Positions 27,440 to 37,290 of a stretch of DNA of 64,000 bases are shown one piece after another. The position numbers were made by a program, and so were the translations under genes. The first letter of the stretch is position 1. Each line of letters begins with the position of its first letter. Source of the DNA: Leptolyngbya sp. SIO1E4 (GTDB lineage: Bacteria; Cyanobacteriota; Cyanobacteriia; Phormidesmidales; Phormidesmidaceae); contig JAAHFU020000002.1 of assembly GCA_010672825.2 (NCBI GenBank), positions 1,810,001-1,874,000 on the forward strand, read 5' to 3'. The notes beneath the pieces were generated by a model. That model did not search any database, was not told the origin of the DNA, and saw nothing but the letters and a program-made list of their open reading frames with translations.

Positions 27440-27483
27440 GGTCGATGTTTCTCTTAATGGGAGGTGATAATCAGGCAGTGCCT

Positions 27484-28485
<1,002 letters not shown>

Positions 28486-28614
28486 TTAACACTGATTAGG
28501 ATCGCATAACTAGGGCTCCATATGTGTCTGCGAAATAAACCTTAAGCAGCGCTAGAAACCTTATGGAGTCAGTGTTTGTTAGCTCAATAGCAACAATAGA
28601 AAGAGCCCCGGTGA

Positions 28615-30294
28615 TTAACTCGGCAACGGGTTGGGAACATCGTTGGAGGTTGGATTGGTAGCCAGCAATGGAGCGGCGCTGAGCAGAATCCGGGTGTAAG
28701 GATGCTGGGGGTGTTCAAAAATCGCTTCCGTTGACCCAGCTTCAACAATTTTGCCTGCCTGCATCACGGCAATCCGATCGCACAAATACCGTGCCACCCA
28801 CAGATCATGGGTAATAAAGAGGTAGGTGAGATCAAAGTCTTCTTTTAACTGCAGCATTAGCGCCAGTACTTGAGCTTGAATGCTCGCGTCTAACATACTG
28901 ACGGGTTCATCACAGATCACGAGTTTGGGTCGGGTAATCAAAGCCCGGGCGATCGCGACTCGCTGCTGTTCTCCACCGGAAAGATCCCCCGGAAAACGAT
29001 GAATGTATTCTTCTGTAGGGGTTAACCCGACCCGCTCCATCATGGTGCGAACCTGGCGATCACGCTCAGCCCCGCTGGCCAGGTGATGAATCCGGAGCGG
29101 ATCACCAATGCCTTGCCCCACCGTCATCAGGGGATTTAAACAAGCGTGAGGATCCTGAAAAATCATTTGCATATCCCGCCGCTGCTGCTGGAGCTCTTGT
29201 CGGGATAGCTGAGTCATATCTCGCCCCAGGAAGCGGACCTGGCCTCCGGTGGGCGAGATGATTTGCAAAATCGTGCGGGAAAGGGTGCTTTTGCCGCAGC
29301 CTGATTCCCCCACTAAGCCGAAAATCTCGCCGTGGTGAAGGTCAAACGTGACCCCATCCACCGCTCGGATTACCGAGTTCGACTGTCTGCCTAATAAGCG
29401 GGCCAGTGGATTCACCGCTAAGGTGTAATGTTGCTGCAAGTTCTCGACCCGCAGCAGCGGGGCTTCGGTGACGCTGAGCTGATCGCGAATATCGGCCTGT
29501 TGCAGATCGAGGGCGGCCTGTAGCAGCGATCGCGTGTAGTCGTGTTGGGGCTGCTGCAATACTTGTTGAGCGGTGCCCAACTCCACGAGCTTGCCTGCGT
29601 ACATGACAGCGACGCGATCGCAGTATTCAGCCACTAAGGCTAAGTCATGGGAGATCAAAATCAAGCCCATGTTTCGCTCACGGCAAAGTCGCGTCAGTTC
29701 TTTTAGAATTTGGGCCGAAACGGTGACGTCCAAACTCGTGGTCGGTTCGTCAGCCACAATCAACTTAGGATTTAGCACCAACGCCAGGGCGATCGCTACC
29801 CGCTGCCGCATGCCACCACTAAATTCATGGGGATATTGCCCCCAGCGATCGGCTGGGATGCTGACGGCTTCTAGGGCAGCAAGGGCCTCTTGTTTAGCCA
29901 CCTTTCTCGATAGACCGGGGCGATGGGCCAGCAGCGTTTCCAGGCAATGTTCCCCAATGGTCATCAAAGGATCCAGCCGCGTCATGGGGTCTTGAAAGAC
30001 CAGGGAAACGGCTTCCCCTCGAAAATGCCGCAGTTCTTTAGGCGACAGCCCAGGAATGGAGCGCCCTTCAAAGGTTACGGTGCCCTCAATTCGAGAGCCC
30101 TTGGGGAGCAGCCGTAATGCGGCCCGACCCAGGGTGCTTTTGCCGCAGCCTGATTCCCCCACTAGCCCCAAAATCTCCCCTGGTGCCAGGGATAGAGAAA
30201 CTGCGTCTACCGCCCAAGTCGATTGGTGGGGATATGCGACGCAAAAGTTTTCAAGGGAGAGGAGGCTATCAGGCATTTTTAACGCAGGGGACAT
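28615..30294 (-). CDS. Fused oligopeptide-type ABC transporter ATPase (two nucleotide-binding domains)
   Basis: 559 aa with two complete ATPase domains of the DppD/DppF (OppD/OppF) class joined in one chain. Walker A is GLVGESGCGKSTLGR in the first and GLVGESGCGKSTLSR in the second. Signature motifs are SGGMRQRVAIA and SGGEQQRVAIA; Walker B are LIVADEPTTSLD and LVICDEPVSMLD. Each domain ends in the oligopeptide-family C-terminal extension (QHDYTRSLLQ; QHPYTRILLSAAP). No permease or binding-protein gene is in the window, so partners must be encoded elsewhere. Third gene of a minus-strand run, 15 bp after the zinc-ribbon gene. Confidence 0.92.
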   Translation of the reverse strand: MSPALKMPDSLLSLENFCVAYPHQSTWAVDAVSLSLAPGEILGLVGESGCGKSTLGRAALRLLPKGSRIEGTVTFEGRSIPGLSPKELRHFRGEAVSLVFQDPMTRLDPLMTIGEHCLETLLAHRPGLSRKVAKQEALAALEAVSIPADRWGQYPHEFSGGMRQRVAIALALVLNPKLIVADEPTTSLDVTVSAQILKELTRLCRERNMGLILISHDLALVAEYCDRVAVMYAGKLVELGTAQQVLQQPQHDYTRSLLQAALDLQQADIRDQLSVTEAPLLRVENLQQHYTLAVNPLARLLGRQSNSVIRAVDGVTFDLHHGEIFGLVGESGCGKSTLSRTILQIISPTGGQVRFLGRDMTQLSRQELQQQRRDMQMIFQDPHACLNPLMTVGQGIGDPLRIHHLASGAERDRQVRTMMERVGLTPTEEYIHRFPGDLSGGEQQRVAIARALITRPKLVICDEPVSMLDASIQAQVLALMLQLKEDFDLTYLFITHDLWVARYLCDRIAVMQAGKIVEAGSTEAIFEHPQHPYTRILLSAAPLLATNPTSNDVPNPLPS

Positions 30295-30309
30295 CTAAGG
30301 CAGGGGACA

Positions 30310-30882
30310 TCATTGCTCGAATCGTCGCATCAAATAAGCGACACCAAAGTCTCCATTGGGGTGATCTTCCAGCAATTCTGCCAGCTCAAAAAGTCGAGCC
30401 GCAATTTCTGGCCCCAGCTTCTCGATCGTGGCTTGCCGTTCCCGTTTGGCGAATTCTAATTCCTTGACAGAGGTTTGCCAAAGGTCAGAGAAAATATACT
30501 CCAAATGGGTATCTAGTTGAAGCTGTTGCAAGATTTCCCACTCACCGCGATCGCACCAATAGCCCTTACAGTTAGGACAGCGCTCCACAAAAAACATCAG
30601 TTTTTGCAGCTTAATCCGGCCTCGTACCAAATAGTGCTGACAGTCAGGGCACAGGGCCGCTCGATTATCTAAAGGAGAGGATGCCAAGGGCTCGGGGATT
30701 TCGCTAGGCAGAACATTAACCTGAGGATCTTGATCGCGGCGAATTCCTTGACGAGTTTGCCAGTTGAGATAATTTTCAGGGGGAATCCAAGCCCCGCCAC
30801 AGTCTGGACAGCATTTGGCAGCCAGCCCTGGGGAGAGGGTGCCATCCACCAGGCCAACTTTAGGTTCTTTAGGACACTGCAC
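30310..30882 (-). CDS. Zinc-ribbon protein (TFIIB-type zinc finger)
   Basis: 190 aa with three CxxC pairs or knuckles: AAKCCPDCGGAWIP near the N-terminus, LCPDCQHYL, and ERCPNCKGYWCDRGEWEIL. The last is the CxxCxGxWxDxxE hallmark of the zf-TFIIB domain. The C-terminal 80 residues are helical and charged (ELEFAKRERQATIEKL). No enzymatic function is apparent. It lies between the PatD-like and ABC ATPase genes (gaps 35 and 15 bp), probably one transcript. Confidence 0.8.
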   Translation of the reverse strand: MQCPKEPKVGLVDGTLSPGLAAKCCPDCGGAWIPPENYLNWQTRQGIRRDQDPQVNVLPSEIPEPLASSPLDNRAALCPDCQHYLVRGRIKLQKLMFFVERCPNCKGYWCDRGEWEILQQLQLDTHLEYIFSDLWQTSVKELEFAKRERQATIEKLGPEIAARLFELAELLEDHPNGDFGVAYLMRRFEQ

Positions 30883-30917
30883 AATCGCGGATATTGACGA
30901 GTAACGACTCTATTAAA

Positions 30918-31334
30918 TCATTCCAGCTCACGGGCGTCAGACTGTTCATTTTGAGCCGTTAGGGGCAGATTACCTAACTGATCTGCTAATCCTCGGCTGA
31001 ATTCTAATAAAGTACTCAGGCGCTGCTGCATTTGAGCTTGACGTTTCTGCACCGTGATTGCGTTTTTAGCCGTCTGCAAAAAGGTGACATCCATCCCTAA
31101 GAGGCGAAAGGCACGATTAATTTCTGTTTGGTAAGGGGTGAATGAAGCCGCAGCCGGAGACGCCGTCAGCGTAGGCAGTAGCTGTTGCTGGTAGAGTTGC
31201 TGAGCCGTTAGAAATTGCTGTTGTAGCGATCGCCCTTCAACATTGGCTTTGCCGATGCTAGCCTGCAACCCTTCCAGGGCATTGATAAAAGCAACCAGCA
31301 AATTTTGAGCAGGCAGATCTGGAGAAACGGCCAT
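30918..31334 (-). CDS. PatD-like protein
   Basis: 138 aa, all-helical and rich in Gln, without signal or membrane segment. The centre, YQTEINRAFRLLGMDVTFLQ, and the following TVQKRQAQMQQRLSTLLEF match my memory of PatD, a small Nostoc/Anabaena protein that affects heterocyst frequency. PatD-like proteins also occur in cyanobacteria without heterocysts, where the role is unknown. First gene of the minus-strand run leading to the ABC ATPase. Confidence 0.6.
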   Translation of the reverse strand: MAVSPDLPAQNLLVAFINALEGLQASIGKANVEGRSLQQQFLTAQQLYQQQLLPTLTASPAAASFTPYQTEINRAFRLLGMDVTFLQTAKNAITVQKRQAQMQQRLSTLLEFSRGLADQLGNLPLTAQNEQSDARELE

Positions 31335-31754
31335 TATACAATCCTGCGAACGACAAACAAACCTAGGGCAAAGCCCAGATAACCTTTAACGGAACTGGTC
31401 AACCGCTTGACCCTGGCAACTTTGTAACGAAATCTCGTAACTTTGTTTATAGTTGTTAAATAAAACCGTAACGCGTACGGGTAATTTCCTACCGTAGTTT
31501 TCTCCGTAGAAATTGAGAAACCTGGCTGATCCTAGTTCCCGCCAGGTCATTCATCGGTACTCGCGCTCCTGTTTAGTAGGTTTTATGCCCCCTATACTGA
31601 AGCCTCTAGGGAGTAGTCGGTGAGTCAGTCGCCTCCCGAGTGCCTGGCGACTAGCACTTAATTTCGTATCTTCAGCTTTGGTGATAGGTTCCTTGTCCTT
31701 TGCTAGCAACTGGCTAGCAGCCTTGTCGTTTACCCACTGATTCCCGTGGTGCTC
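31335..31754. other. Promoter region of the divergent rel gene and patD-like operon
   Basis: 420 bp between divergent starts. A direct repeat AACTTTGT occurs at 31418-31425 and 31439-31446, two helical turns apart, overlapping an imperfect inverted repeat (GTAACGA...TCGTAAC, 31424-31441). This could be an operator, but no known regulator consensus was recognised. Confidence 0.35.
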
Positions 31755-34109
31755 ATGATGACCTCTTCTCTTCCCCGCGATTGCGCAATTCCCAATTGGT
31801 TGGCGACCTGCCTGTTAGAGGTGCCTAAGTATGACAATGGGCACAACGGTCACGATAGCAATGGCTTAGCGGTTATCGATACCCCAGAAATTGATACCCC
31901 AGAAATCGATGCTCCAGAAATCGATGATGCCAGCGCTGAAAAATCTAATTGTGAACTTGTCCGTCAGGCCTTTGAATTTTCTTATGCCCTCCATCAGGGA
32001 CAAAAAAGAGCTTCAGGAGAACCTTACATTTGCCACCCGATCGAAGTTGCGGGGCTGCTGAGGGATTTAGGGGGCGACAGCGCCATGATTGCGGCGGGTT
32101 TTCTCCACGATGTGGTCGAAGATACTGAAGTGACTTCAGAAGAAATCGAAGCGACCTTTGGGGCTGAGGTTCGGCAACTCGTGGAAGGGGTCACCAAGCT
32201 CTCGAAATTCAACTTTCACAGTAAAACAGAGCGCCAGGCCGAAAACTTCCGTCGCATGTTCATTGCGATGGCCCAAGATATTCGCGTCATTGTCGTGAAG
32301 TTGGCTGATCGCCTCCACAACATGCGCACCCTAGAACACCTGAATGATGCCAAACGCCGTCGCATTGCACAGGAAACCCTGGAAATTTTTGCTCCCCTGG
32401 CAAACCGGTTGGGAATTGGGCGCTTCAAGTGGGAATTGGAGGACCTCTGTTTCAAATACTTAGAACCCGATGCCTATCGGCATATGCAAACCTATGTGAC
32501 CGAGAAGCGTACAGATCGAGAAACCCGGCTGCAGCAAGTGGCAGACATGTTGCAAGCGCGCCTAGAACAGACTGGGATTGGGATTGTGGAGGTCAGTAGC
32601 CGCCCCAAGCATCTCTACGGTATCTATCGCAAAATGGAGCGCCAACAGAAAGATTTCCATGAAATCTATGATGTGGCAGCGATTCGCCTCATTGTGAATA
32701 CCAACGATGAATGTTACCGGGCCTTAGCGATCGTCCATGATGCGTTTCGCCCCATTCCGGGTCGCTTTAAAGATTACATTGGTCTGCCTAAACCTAACCG
32801 CTATCAGTCGCTTCACACCGTTGTCATTGGCAGCCACGGACGCCCGATTGAAGTGCAAATTCGCACCCTGGAGATGCATCATATTGCCGAGTATGGGATT
32901 GCTGCCCATTGGAAATATAAGGAGTCTAATGGTGCTAGCAATATGCTTCTAAGCGCCGATGATGAGAAATTTACCTGGGTTCGCCAACTCTTGGAATGGC
33001 AAAGCGACCTCAAAGATGCCAACGAATTCATGGATGACATTAAGGGCAACCTCTTTGATGAGGATGTCTATGTCTTTACTCCCCATGGGGATGTGATTTC
33101 GCTGACGAGAGGGGCCACGCCCGTTGATTTTGCCTACCGTATCCACACCGAGGTGGGCAATCACTGTTCAGGGGCTCGCGTGAATGGGCGCATCGTCACC
33201 CTCGACACAGAGCTACAAAACGGGGACATTGTTGAAATCATCACGCAAAAGAACAGCCACCCGAGCCTGGACTGGCTAAATTATGTAGTCACCTCAGGGG
33301 CACGCAACCGGATTCGCCAATGGTATAAGCGATCGCACCGGGATGAAAACATGGCTCGGGGGCGCGAAATGCTCGAGAAGGCGTTGGGTAAAAATGGCTT
33401 TGAGGCCATGTTGAAGTCTGACCCGGCCCAAACCGCTGCGGAACGATGCAACTATCCCAATGTTGAGGATTTGCTGGCAGGGCTGGGCTATGGAGAGGTG
33501 ACGCTCAATTTGGTCGTCAATCGCTTACGGGAGGCTGTCAAGGCCCAACAGCCGATTGAGCCCACCAATACTGACGTTATTGAAGATTCTGAAACGCTTC
33601 TGGCTGAAGCCATTACCAGCCCATCGAGATCGCTAGATCGCACCTCAGATTCGCCAATTTTGGGTGTTGAAGGGCTGCTACATCACATGGCAGGCTGCTG
33701 CCATCCGCTGCCGGGCGAGCCCATTATTGGGGCAGTTTCAATGGGGTCTCGGGGCATTGCCATTCACCGTCAGGGCTGCCCCAATGTCGAGCGGATTCCG
33801 GGCGATCGCCTGATACCGGTTAGCTGGAATTCAGGCGAAACATCCTCCAGTAAACGCCCACCCACCTATCCGGTACAGGTACGGATTGAGGTGATCGACC
33901 GAGTGGGTGTCTTGAAGGATATTCTCAGTCACCTGTCAGATTTGCAAATCAATGTGCACAAGGCCCAGGTCAGAACCTTCCCTGGGCAAACAGCGGAAAT
34001 CGATCTGGGACTTGATGTCCGTGGCCATGGCCATCTAGAGCAGACGTTTAACCAGCTTCGTAAAATGACGGATGTGCTGTCGCTGTATCGCCTCAGCGAA
34101 GCAGATTAG
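31755..34109 (+). CDS. Bifunctional (p)ppGpp synthetase/hydrolase (Rel/SpoT)
   Basis: 784 aa from ATG 31755; a GTG at 31746 would add three residues. Order: HD hydrolase (about 75-230; HPIEVAGLL, HDVVEDT, LADRLHNMRTLEHL), synthetase (about 275-400; RFKDYIGLPKPNRYQSLHT), TGS (about 435-495; VYVFTPHGDVISL), helical and zinc-finger region (HMAGCCHPLPGEPI), and C-terminal ACT domain (VQVRIEVIDRVGVLKDILS). Both catalytic centres look intact, so it should make and degrade the alarmone as the housekeeping stringent-response enzyme. The N-terminal 70 residues are atypically long and contain an acidic tandem repeat. Convergent with the protease gene, 47 bp apart. Confidence 0.95.
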   Translation: MMTSSLPRDCAIPNWLATCLLEVPKYDNGHNGHDSNGLAVIDTPEIDTPEIDAPEIDDASAEKSNCELVRQAFEFSYALHQGQKRASGEPYICHPIEVAGLLRDLGGDSAMIAAGFLHDVVEDTEVTSEEIEATFGAEVRQLVEGVTKLSKFNFHSKTERQAENFRRMFIAMAQDIRVIVVKLADRLHNMRTLEHLNDAKRRRIAQETLEIFAPLANRLGIGRFKWELEDLCFKYLEPDAYRHMQTYVTEKRTDRETRLQQVADMLQARLEQTGIGIVEVSSRPKHLYGIYRKMERQQKDFHEIYDVAAIRLIVNTNDECYRALAIVHDAFRPIPGRFKDYIGLPKPNRYQSLHTVVIGSHGRPIEVQIRTLEMHHIAEYGIAAHWKYKESNGASNMLLSADDEKFTWVRQLLEWQSDLKDANEFMDDIKGNLFDEDVYVFTPHGDVISLTRGATPVDFAYRIHTEVGNHCSGARVNGRIVTLDTELQNGDIVEIITQKNSHPSLDWLNYVVTSGARNRIRQWYKRSHRDENMARGREMLEKALGKNGFEAMLKSDPAQTAAERCNYPNVEDLLAGLGYGEVTLNLVVNRLREAVKAQQPIEPTNTDVIEDSETLLAEAITSPSRSLDRTSDSPILGVEGLLHHMAGCCHPLPGEPIIGAVSMGSRGIAIHRQGCPNVERIPGDRLIPVSWNSGETSSSKRPPTYPVQVRIEVIDRVGVLKDILSHLSDLQINVHKAQVRTFPGQTAEIDLGLDVRGHGHLEQTFNQLRKMTDVLSLYRLSEAD
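31875..31919 (+). repeat. 15-bp tandem repeat in rel 5' coding region
   Basis: Three units of ATCGATACCCCAGAA (second with one change, third with two), then a partial fourth. They encode IDTPE / IDTPE / IDAPE / IDDA in the N-terminal extension ahead of the HD domain. Copy number could vary between strains. Confidence 0.85.
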
Positions 34110-34156
34110 TTTGGGGGTGCTTGCTGTGAGCCTCTCCTTGGGGAGAGTATGGCATT

Positions 34157-35188
34157 TCAAGGCAAAGACTCGGTGGGAATCACTGTCAGGTCTAATCGTT
34201 GGTTTCGACGCAGGAGGGTTAATTGCGATCGCACGCCAATGTGATTCTCCGTCAGCAGTCGATGCAAATCATCGACGGTGCGGATAACTTCTCCGGCGAA
34301 GGTCACGATCACGTCACGATCACGGATACCCCCTGCTTCAGCAGCACTCCCTGAATCCAGCCACGTGACCAGAACCCCGCTATCTGCCATTAACTGATGT
34401 TCACGCACAAGCCGCTGGGGCAGCGGCACCGTTTGACCTGCCAGGCCAATGCGGGCTCGACGCACACGCCCCATCTGCATCAGAGGGCCAATCACTCGCT
34501 TGGCTGTATTTACAGATGTGGCAAAGCAAATGCCCTGAGCGGCCTGAATGACAGCCGTATTCACCCCAACCACCTGGCCTTGGGAGTTGACTAAAGGGCC
34601 GCCCGAATTACCGGGGTTAAGCGCCGCATCCGTTTGAATGACGTTGTCAATCAAACGTCCAGTTTTGGAGCGAAACGCTCGCCCCAAGGCACTCACAACA
34701 CCCGCCGTCACTGTACATTGGAAGCCTAAGGGGTTGCCAATCGCAATCACCAATTGCCCTGCTCGCAATGCATCTGAGTTGCCCAATTCTGCATGGGTGA
34801 ACTGGGCACCAGGAATGCGAATGATGGCCAAATCGGTGTCTGGATCATCGCCAATCAGGTCGGCCCGGTATTGCTGACCGTCTGCTAGCGTCACTTCAAT
34901 CACATCTGTGTTGTGAACCACATGGCTGTTGGTGAGGATGTAGCCATCTGGCGTAAAGATAAAGCCAGATCCATTCCCAGAGACTTCTAGTGGACGCCGC
35001 ATGTCGGCCCGCAGCCGCAGGCGACGAACTTCGATATTGACAACCGCTGGGCTTACAGTCTCAACCACGCGGGTCACGGCCTGTGAATAGGCATCTAAGA
35101 GGGCCGCATCCCGATCTTCTCCATCGCGATCGCGGGACTGCGGCTGGGGTTGGTTTGTATCTGAAATGAGCTGGGGCTGAATTTTCAT
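34157..35188 (-). CDS. HtrA/Deg-family serine protease, no signal peptide
   Basis: 343 aa. The trypsin-like domain has all three catalytic motifs: His in LTNSHVV, Asp in DPDTDLAIIRI, Ser in NPGNSGGPLV. One PDZ domain follows (about 250-340; GVLVTWLDSGSAAEAGG, RDRDVIVTFAGEVIR). The N-terminus is polar (PQPQSRDRDGEDRD) with no signal peptide or membrane segment, so it is predicted cytosolic, unlike HhoA/HhoB/HtrA of Synechocystis, which are exported or membrane-associated. Its active site is intact, in contrast to the paralogue at 35627. Confidence 0.92.
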   Translation of the reverse strand: MKIQPQLISDTNQPQPQSRDRDGEDRDAALLDAYSQAVTRVVETVSPAVVNIEVRRLRLRADMRRPLEVSGNGSGFIFTPDGYILTNSHVVHNTDVIEVTLADGQQYRADLIGDDPDTDLAIIRIPGAQFTHAELGNSDALRAGQLVIAIGNPLGFQCTVTAGVVSALGRAFRSKTGRLIDNVIQTDAALNPGNSGGPLVNSQGQVVGVNTAVIQAAQGICFATSVNTAKRVIGPLMQMGRVRRARIGLAGQTVPLPQRLVREHQLMADSGVLVTWLDSGSAAEAGGIRDRDVIVTFAGEVIRTVDDLHRLLTENHIGVRSQLTLLRRNQRLDLTVIPTESLP

Positions 35189-35626
35189 AGGTTTGTAGAT
35201 AGGGAGGAGTAATGCCAGTTCTCAGTTCTTAGGTCTTAGGTCTCAGGGATGAGGATGAGTGATGAGTGTTGAGTGGTAGAGTCCCCATACAGCCAGGTCT
35301 GTGAAGATTTCATCTGTAGTCGATATTGAGGGATTTGGTATAACGGCGATCGTGCCGAGCCGATTAGGGCTGTGCCCAGTAGAGATATCCGTCATGGAGG
35401 GAAATTCTGGTCTGAACCATTGGCAACCCTGAATACCCTTGTCGGGACAGCAAATTTGCTGTCCCGACTGGTTGGCCACACAAACGGATGGTTGGCCAGA
35501 CAAACAGACGGCATTCAACATTCGGGCCTAGACATCTGGGTAGGTGATGCCTGCCCGCATCGGTGATGTGGGTACCCATGCCCTGCAGCAACAATAAAAG
35601 GGCCATTTCTCCCTTCCTGACATCTG
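35189..35626. other. Intergenic region between the two HtrA-family genes
   Basis: 438 bp. It contains low-complexity TTAGGTCTTAGGTCT/GATGAGTG runs near 35225-35275, a 28-bp palindrome (35441-35468) and, just after it, two imperfect copies of TTGGCCAxACAAACxGA (about 35470-35512) that resemble the ACAAACGGCC repeat inside the following gene. Confidence 0.5.
35441..35468. repeat. 28-bp perfect palindrome (family F)
   Basis: Arms GTCGGGACAGCAAA and its exact complement, centred on AAATTT with no loop. The palindrome at 41259-41286 has the same length and the same centre (arm GTAGAGACGCCAAA), and 9 of 14 or more arm positions agree, so the two belong to one family of small palindromic repeats. 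Confidence 0.7.
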
Positions 35627-36547
35627 ATGACAGTCTCTTTTGCAACCCTTTCTGATTCACTCTCAACCATCATTACCCAAACCAGCACCTGTGTTGTGGC
35701 CGTTAACGGTCGCCGATCAGCCAGCACTGGCATCCATTGGCGCCCCGGTCTGATCGTGACCTCGTGTGAGGCCCTGCATCACGGCGACGGTTTGACGATG
35801 ACCCTGCCTGAGGGGCAAACAAACGGCCAAACAAACGGCCGAGCAGTCGAAACCGAACTTTTGGGCAGCGACCCGTCTACCGATGTGGCCGTTCTCTCAT
35901 TACCGGAGGGCTCTGATCTGCCTGTGGCTTCTTTGGGAGACCCCCAGGGTTTAGCCTTAGGGCAGTTGGTGACTACCGTAGGCCGTTCCGCCCGTCGGGG
36001 CGTTTTCACTAGCCTGGGTATGGTGAGCCAACTCAGTGGCCCCTGGCGTAGCCAAAGCGGTGGCTCTATTCATCAGTACATTGAGGTGACGCTCAGTTTG
36101 CATCGCGGCAGTGCTGGATGCCCCTTAATTAACGCCAGCGGTCAAGTGGTAGGGTTCAACACCTATGGGCCTAACCGCAAAATTCTGACGATTCCGGCTA
36201 CGACGATCAATCAAGTGGTGCAGCAGCTGCAACAGCGCGGCAAAATCGCGCGGGGGTATCTCGGGCTCGGCATGCAGACCGTGCCTTTACCTGAGAGCAT
36301 GCGGCAGCAACAGGGCCTCCCCAATGAAACTGGCATCATCGTCGTTAGTGTAGAAGCCGGGGGGGCTGCTGACCAGGCAGGCATGCTGCTGGGGGACGTG
36401 ATTGTCACCATCAACGACGATGCCATTGAATCGGTGCAGCAAATTCAGTCTTTGCTAGGCCCCCAGAGCGTGGGTCAAGCGCTGTCTGTCACCCTGGTGA
36501 GAGGGGGAACAGTGCAGACGGTGACGGTGATGGTGGGTGAGCGTTGA
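35627..36547 (+). CDS. Inactive HtrA-like protein (degenerate trypsin domain plus PDZ)
   Basis: 306 aa. Two-domain HtrA layout, but two of three catalytic residues are gone. The His motif (LTNSHVV in HtrA) reads VTSCEAL, giving Glu; the Ser motif (GNSGGPL) reads GSAGCPL, giving Ala. The Asp motif STDVAVLSL is kept. The PDZ domain is well conserved (GYLGLGMQTVPLPESM; IIVVSVEAGGAADQAGMLLG). No signal peptide. It is therefore a pseudoprotease that may act as a peptide-binding adaptor or scaffold. A 12-bp repeat gives GQTNGQTNG. The next gene starts 3 bp after the stop codon. Confidence 0.85.
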   Translation: MTVSFATLSDSLSTIITQTSTCVVAVNGRRSASTGIHWRPGLIVTSCEALHHGDGLTMTLPEGQTNGQTNGRAVETELLGSDPSTDVAVLSLPEGSDLPVASLGDPQGLALGQLVTTVGRSARRGVFTSLGMVSQLSGPWRSQSGGSIHQYIEVTLSLHRGSAGCPLINASGQVVGFNTYGPNRKILTIPATTINQVVQQLQQRGKIARGYLGLGMQTVPLPESMRQQQGLPNETGIIVVSVEAGGAADQAGMLLGDVIVTINDDAIESVQQIQSLLGPQSVGQALSVTLVRGGTVQTVTVMVGER

Positions 36548-36550
36548 GGG

Positions 36551-37213
36551 ATGACTCGGATTGTTGTCTGTGCTGAGAATTCTGTCACGCGGGTGGGGTT
36601 GACAGCCATGGCCACAACGGCCGCAACCCAGGTGGTGGGGCAGGCTGCCTGCCTGGGTGACCTGATCACCTGGCTACAGACTCAAAGTGCTGATGTGGCG
36701 GTGGTAGAGCTATCGGCGCTGACCCCCGAACTGGCCCGAGACTTGATGCAGATAACGGCGGCCTGGCCATCTGCAGATTCTTTATCAATTCTGCTGTTGC
36801 TAGAAACGTGGGAAAATCATTGGCTGCTGACCCCAGTGATGAGTACGGGTGGGGTCAGCATTCTCCCCGTCACCGTCTCTGCAGACCAGATCAAAGGCGC
36901 GATCGCCACCCTCGCGATCGGTCTGATGGTTCTTCACCCTGAAATTGCTGAAACCCTCTCTGCTCCTATCGGCAGTGCCTTCACCCCGGTAGAGTCTTTC
37001 CCTGAACCCTCGCTAGAACCGCTGACTCCACGGGAAATTGAAGTCCTGAATCAGCTGGCTGCTGGGCTCAGCAACAAGGCAATTGCCACGACCCTGGCAA
37101 TTTCAGAACATACCGTTAAGTTTCACATCAGCGCCATTCTCTCAAAGTTAGGTGCCTCCAGCCGCACAGAAGCGGTTGCTGTTGGGATACGGGCAGGTCT
37201 GGTGATGCTTTGA
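36551..37213 (+). CDS. LuxR/NarL-type regulator with degenerate receiver
   Basis: 220 aa. The C-terminal about 65 residues are a clear LuxR-type HTH (LTPREIEVLNQLAAGLSNKA, IATTLAISEHTVKFHISAIL). The N-terminal 120 residues align to a NarL receiver, but the phospho-acceptor Asp is Glu53 (DVAVVELSAL), the upstream acidic pair is AEN, and the conserved Lys loop reads SILPVTV. It should not be phosphorylated in the ordinary way. Glu in that position can mimic the phosphorylated state in some regulators, so constitutive activity or control by protein binding is possible. The ribosome site (GAGGG, 36545-36549) overlaps the stop of the preceding pseudoprotease, so the pair is coupled. Confidence 0.88.
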   Translation: MTRIVVCAENSVTRVGLTAMATTAATQVVGQAACLGDLITWLQTQSADVAVVELSALTPELARDLMQITAAWPSADSLSILLLLETWENHWLLTPVMSTGGVSILPVTVSADQIKGAIATLAIGLMVLHPEIAETLSAPIGSAFTPVESFPEPSLEPLTPREIEVLNQLAAGLSNKAIATTLAISEHTVKFHISAILSKLGASSRTEAVAVGIRAGLVML

Positions 37214-37290
37214 ACAATCAGGCACCATATTCAGGTTTGCTAGGGTGAAGTTATCGCTTCTTTTATGCCACCTTTTATACTGTTGCAGCC

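Larger units (their letters stand above)
25701..27483. other. Long repeat-rich non-coding region upstream of and around por 3' end
   Basis: About 1.78 kb without a credible gene. The first 700 bp are A+T-rich and must contain the promoter of the hypothetical gene at 25700. The rest holds a family D element (26797-26947), a family C repeat (27021-27110), a family B repeat (27254-27331) and the por terminator (27401-27439). Short open frames exist, but none shows a ribosome site or a recognisable protein. Confidence 0.5.

Noticed and set aside
30117-30176. Gene conversion between the two Walker A regions of the ABC ATPase gene
   Set aside because: The DNA similarity (with about 29280-29340) is high but the encoded motif is itself nearly invariant, so conservation is a sufficient explanation.
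28615-30294. Fused ABC ATPase as a drug-resistance (ABC-F) protein
   Set aside because: Both domains have the oligopeptide-family C-terminal extension and Q-loop pattern, and the inter-domain linker of ABC-F proteins is missing.
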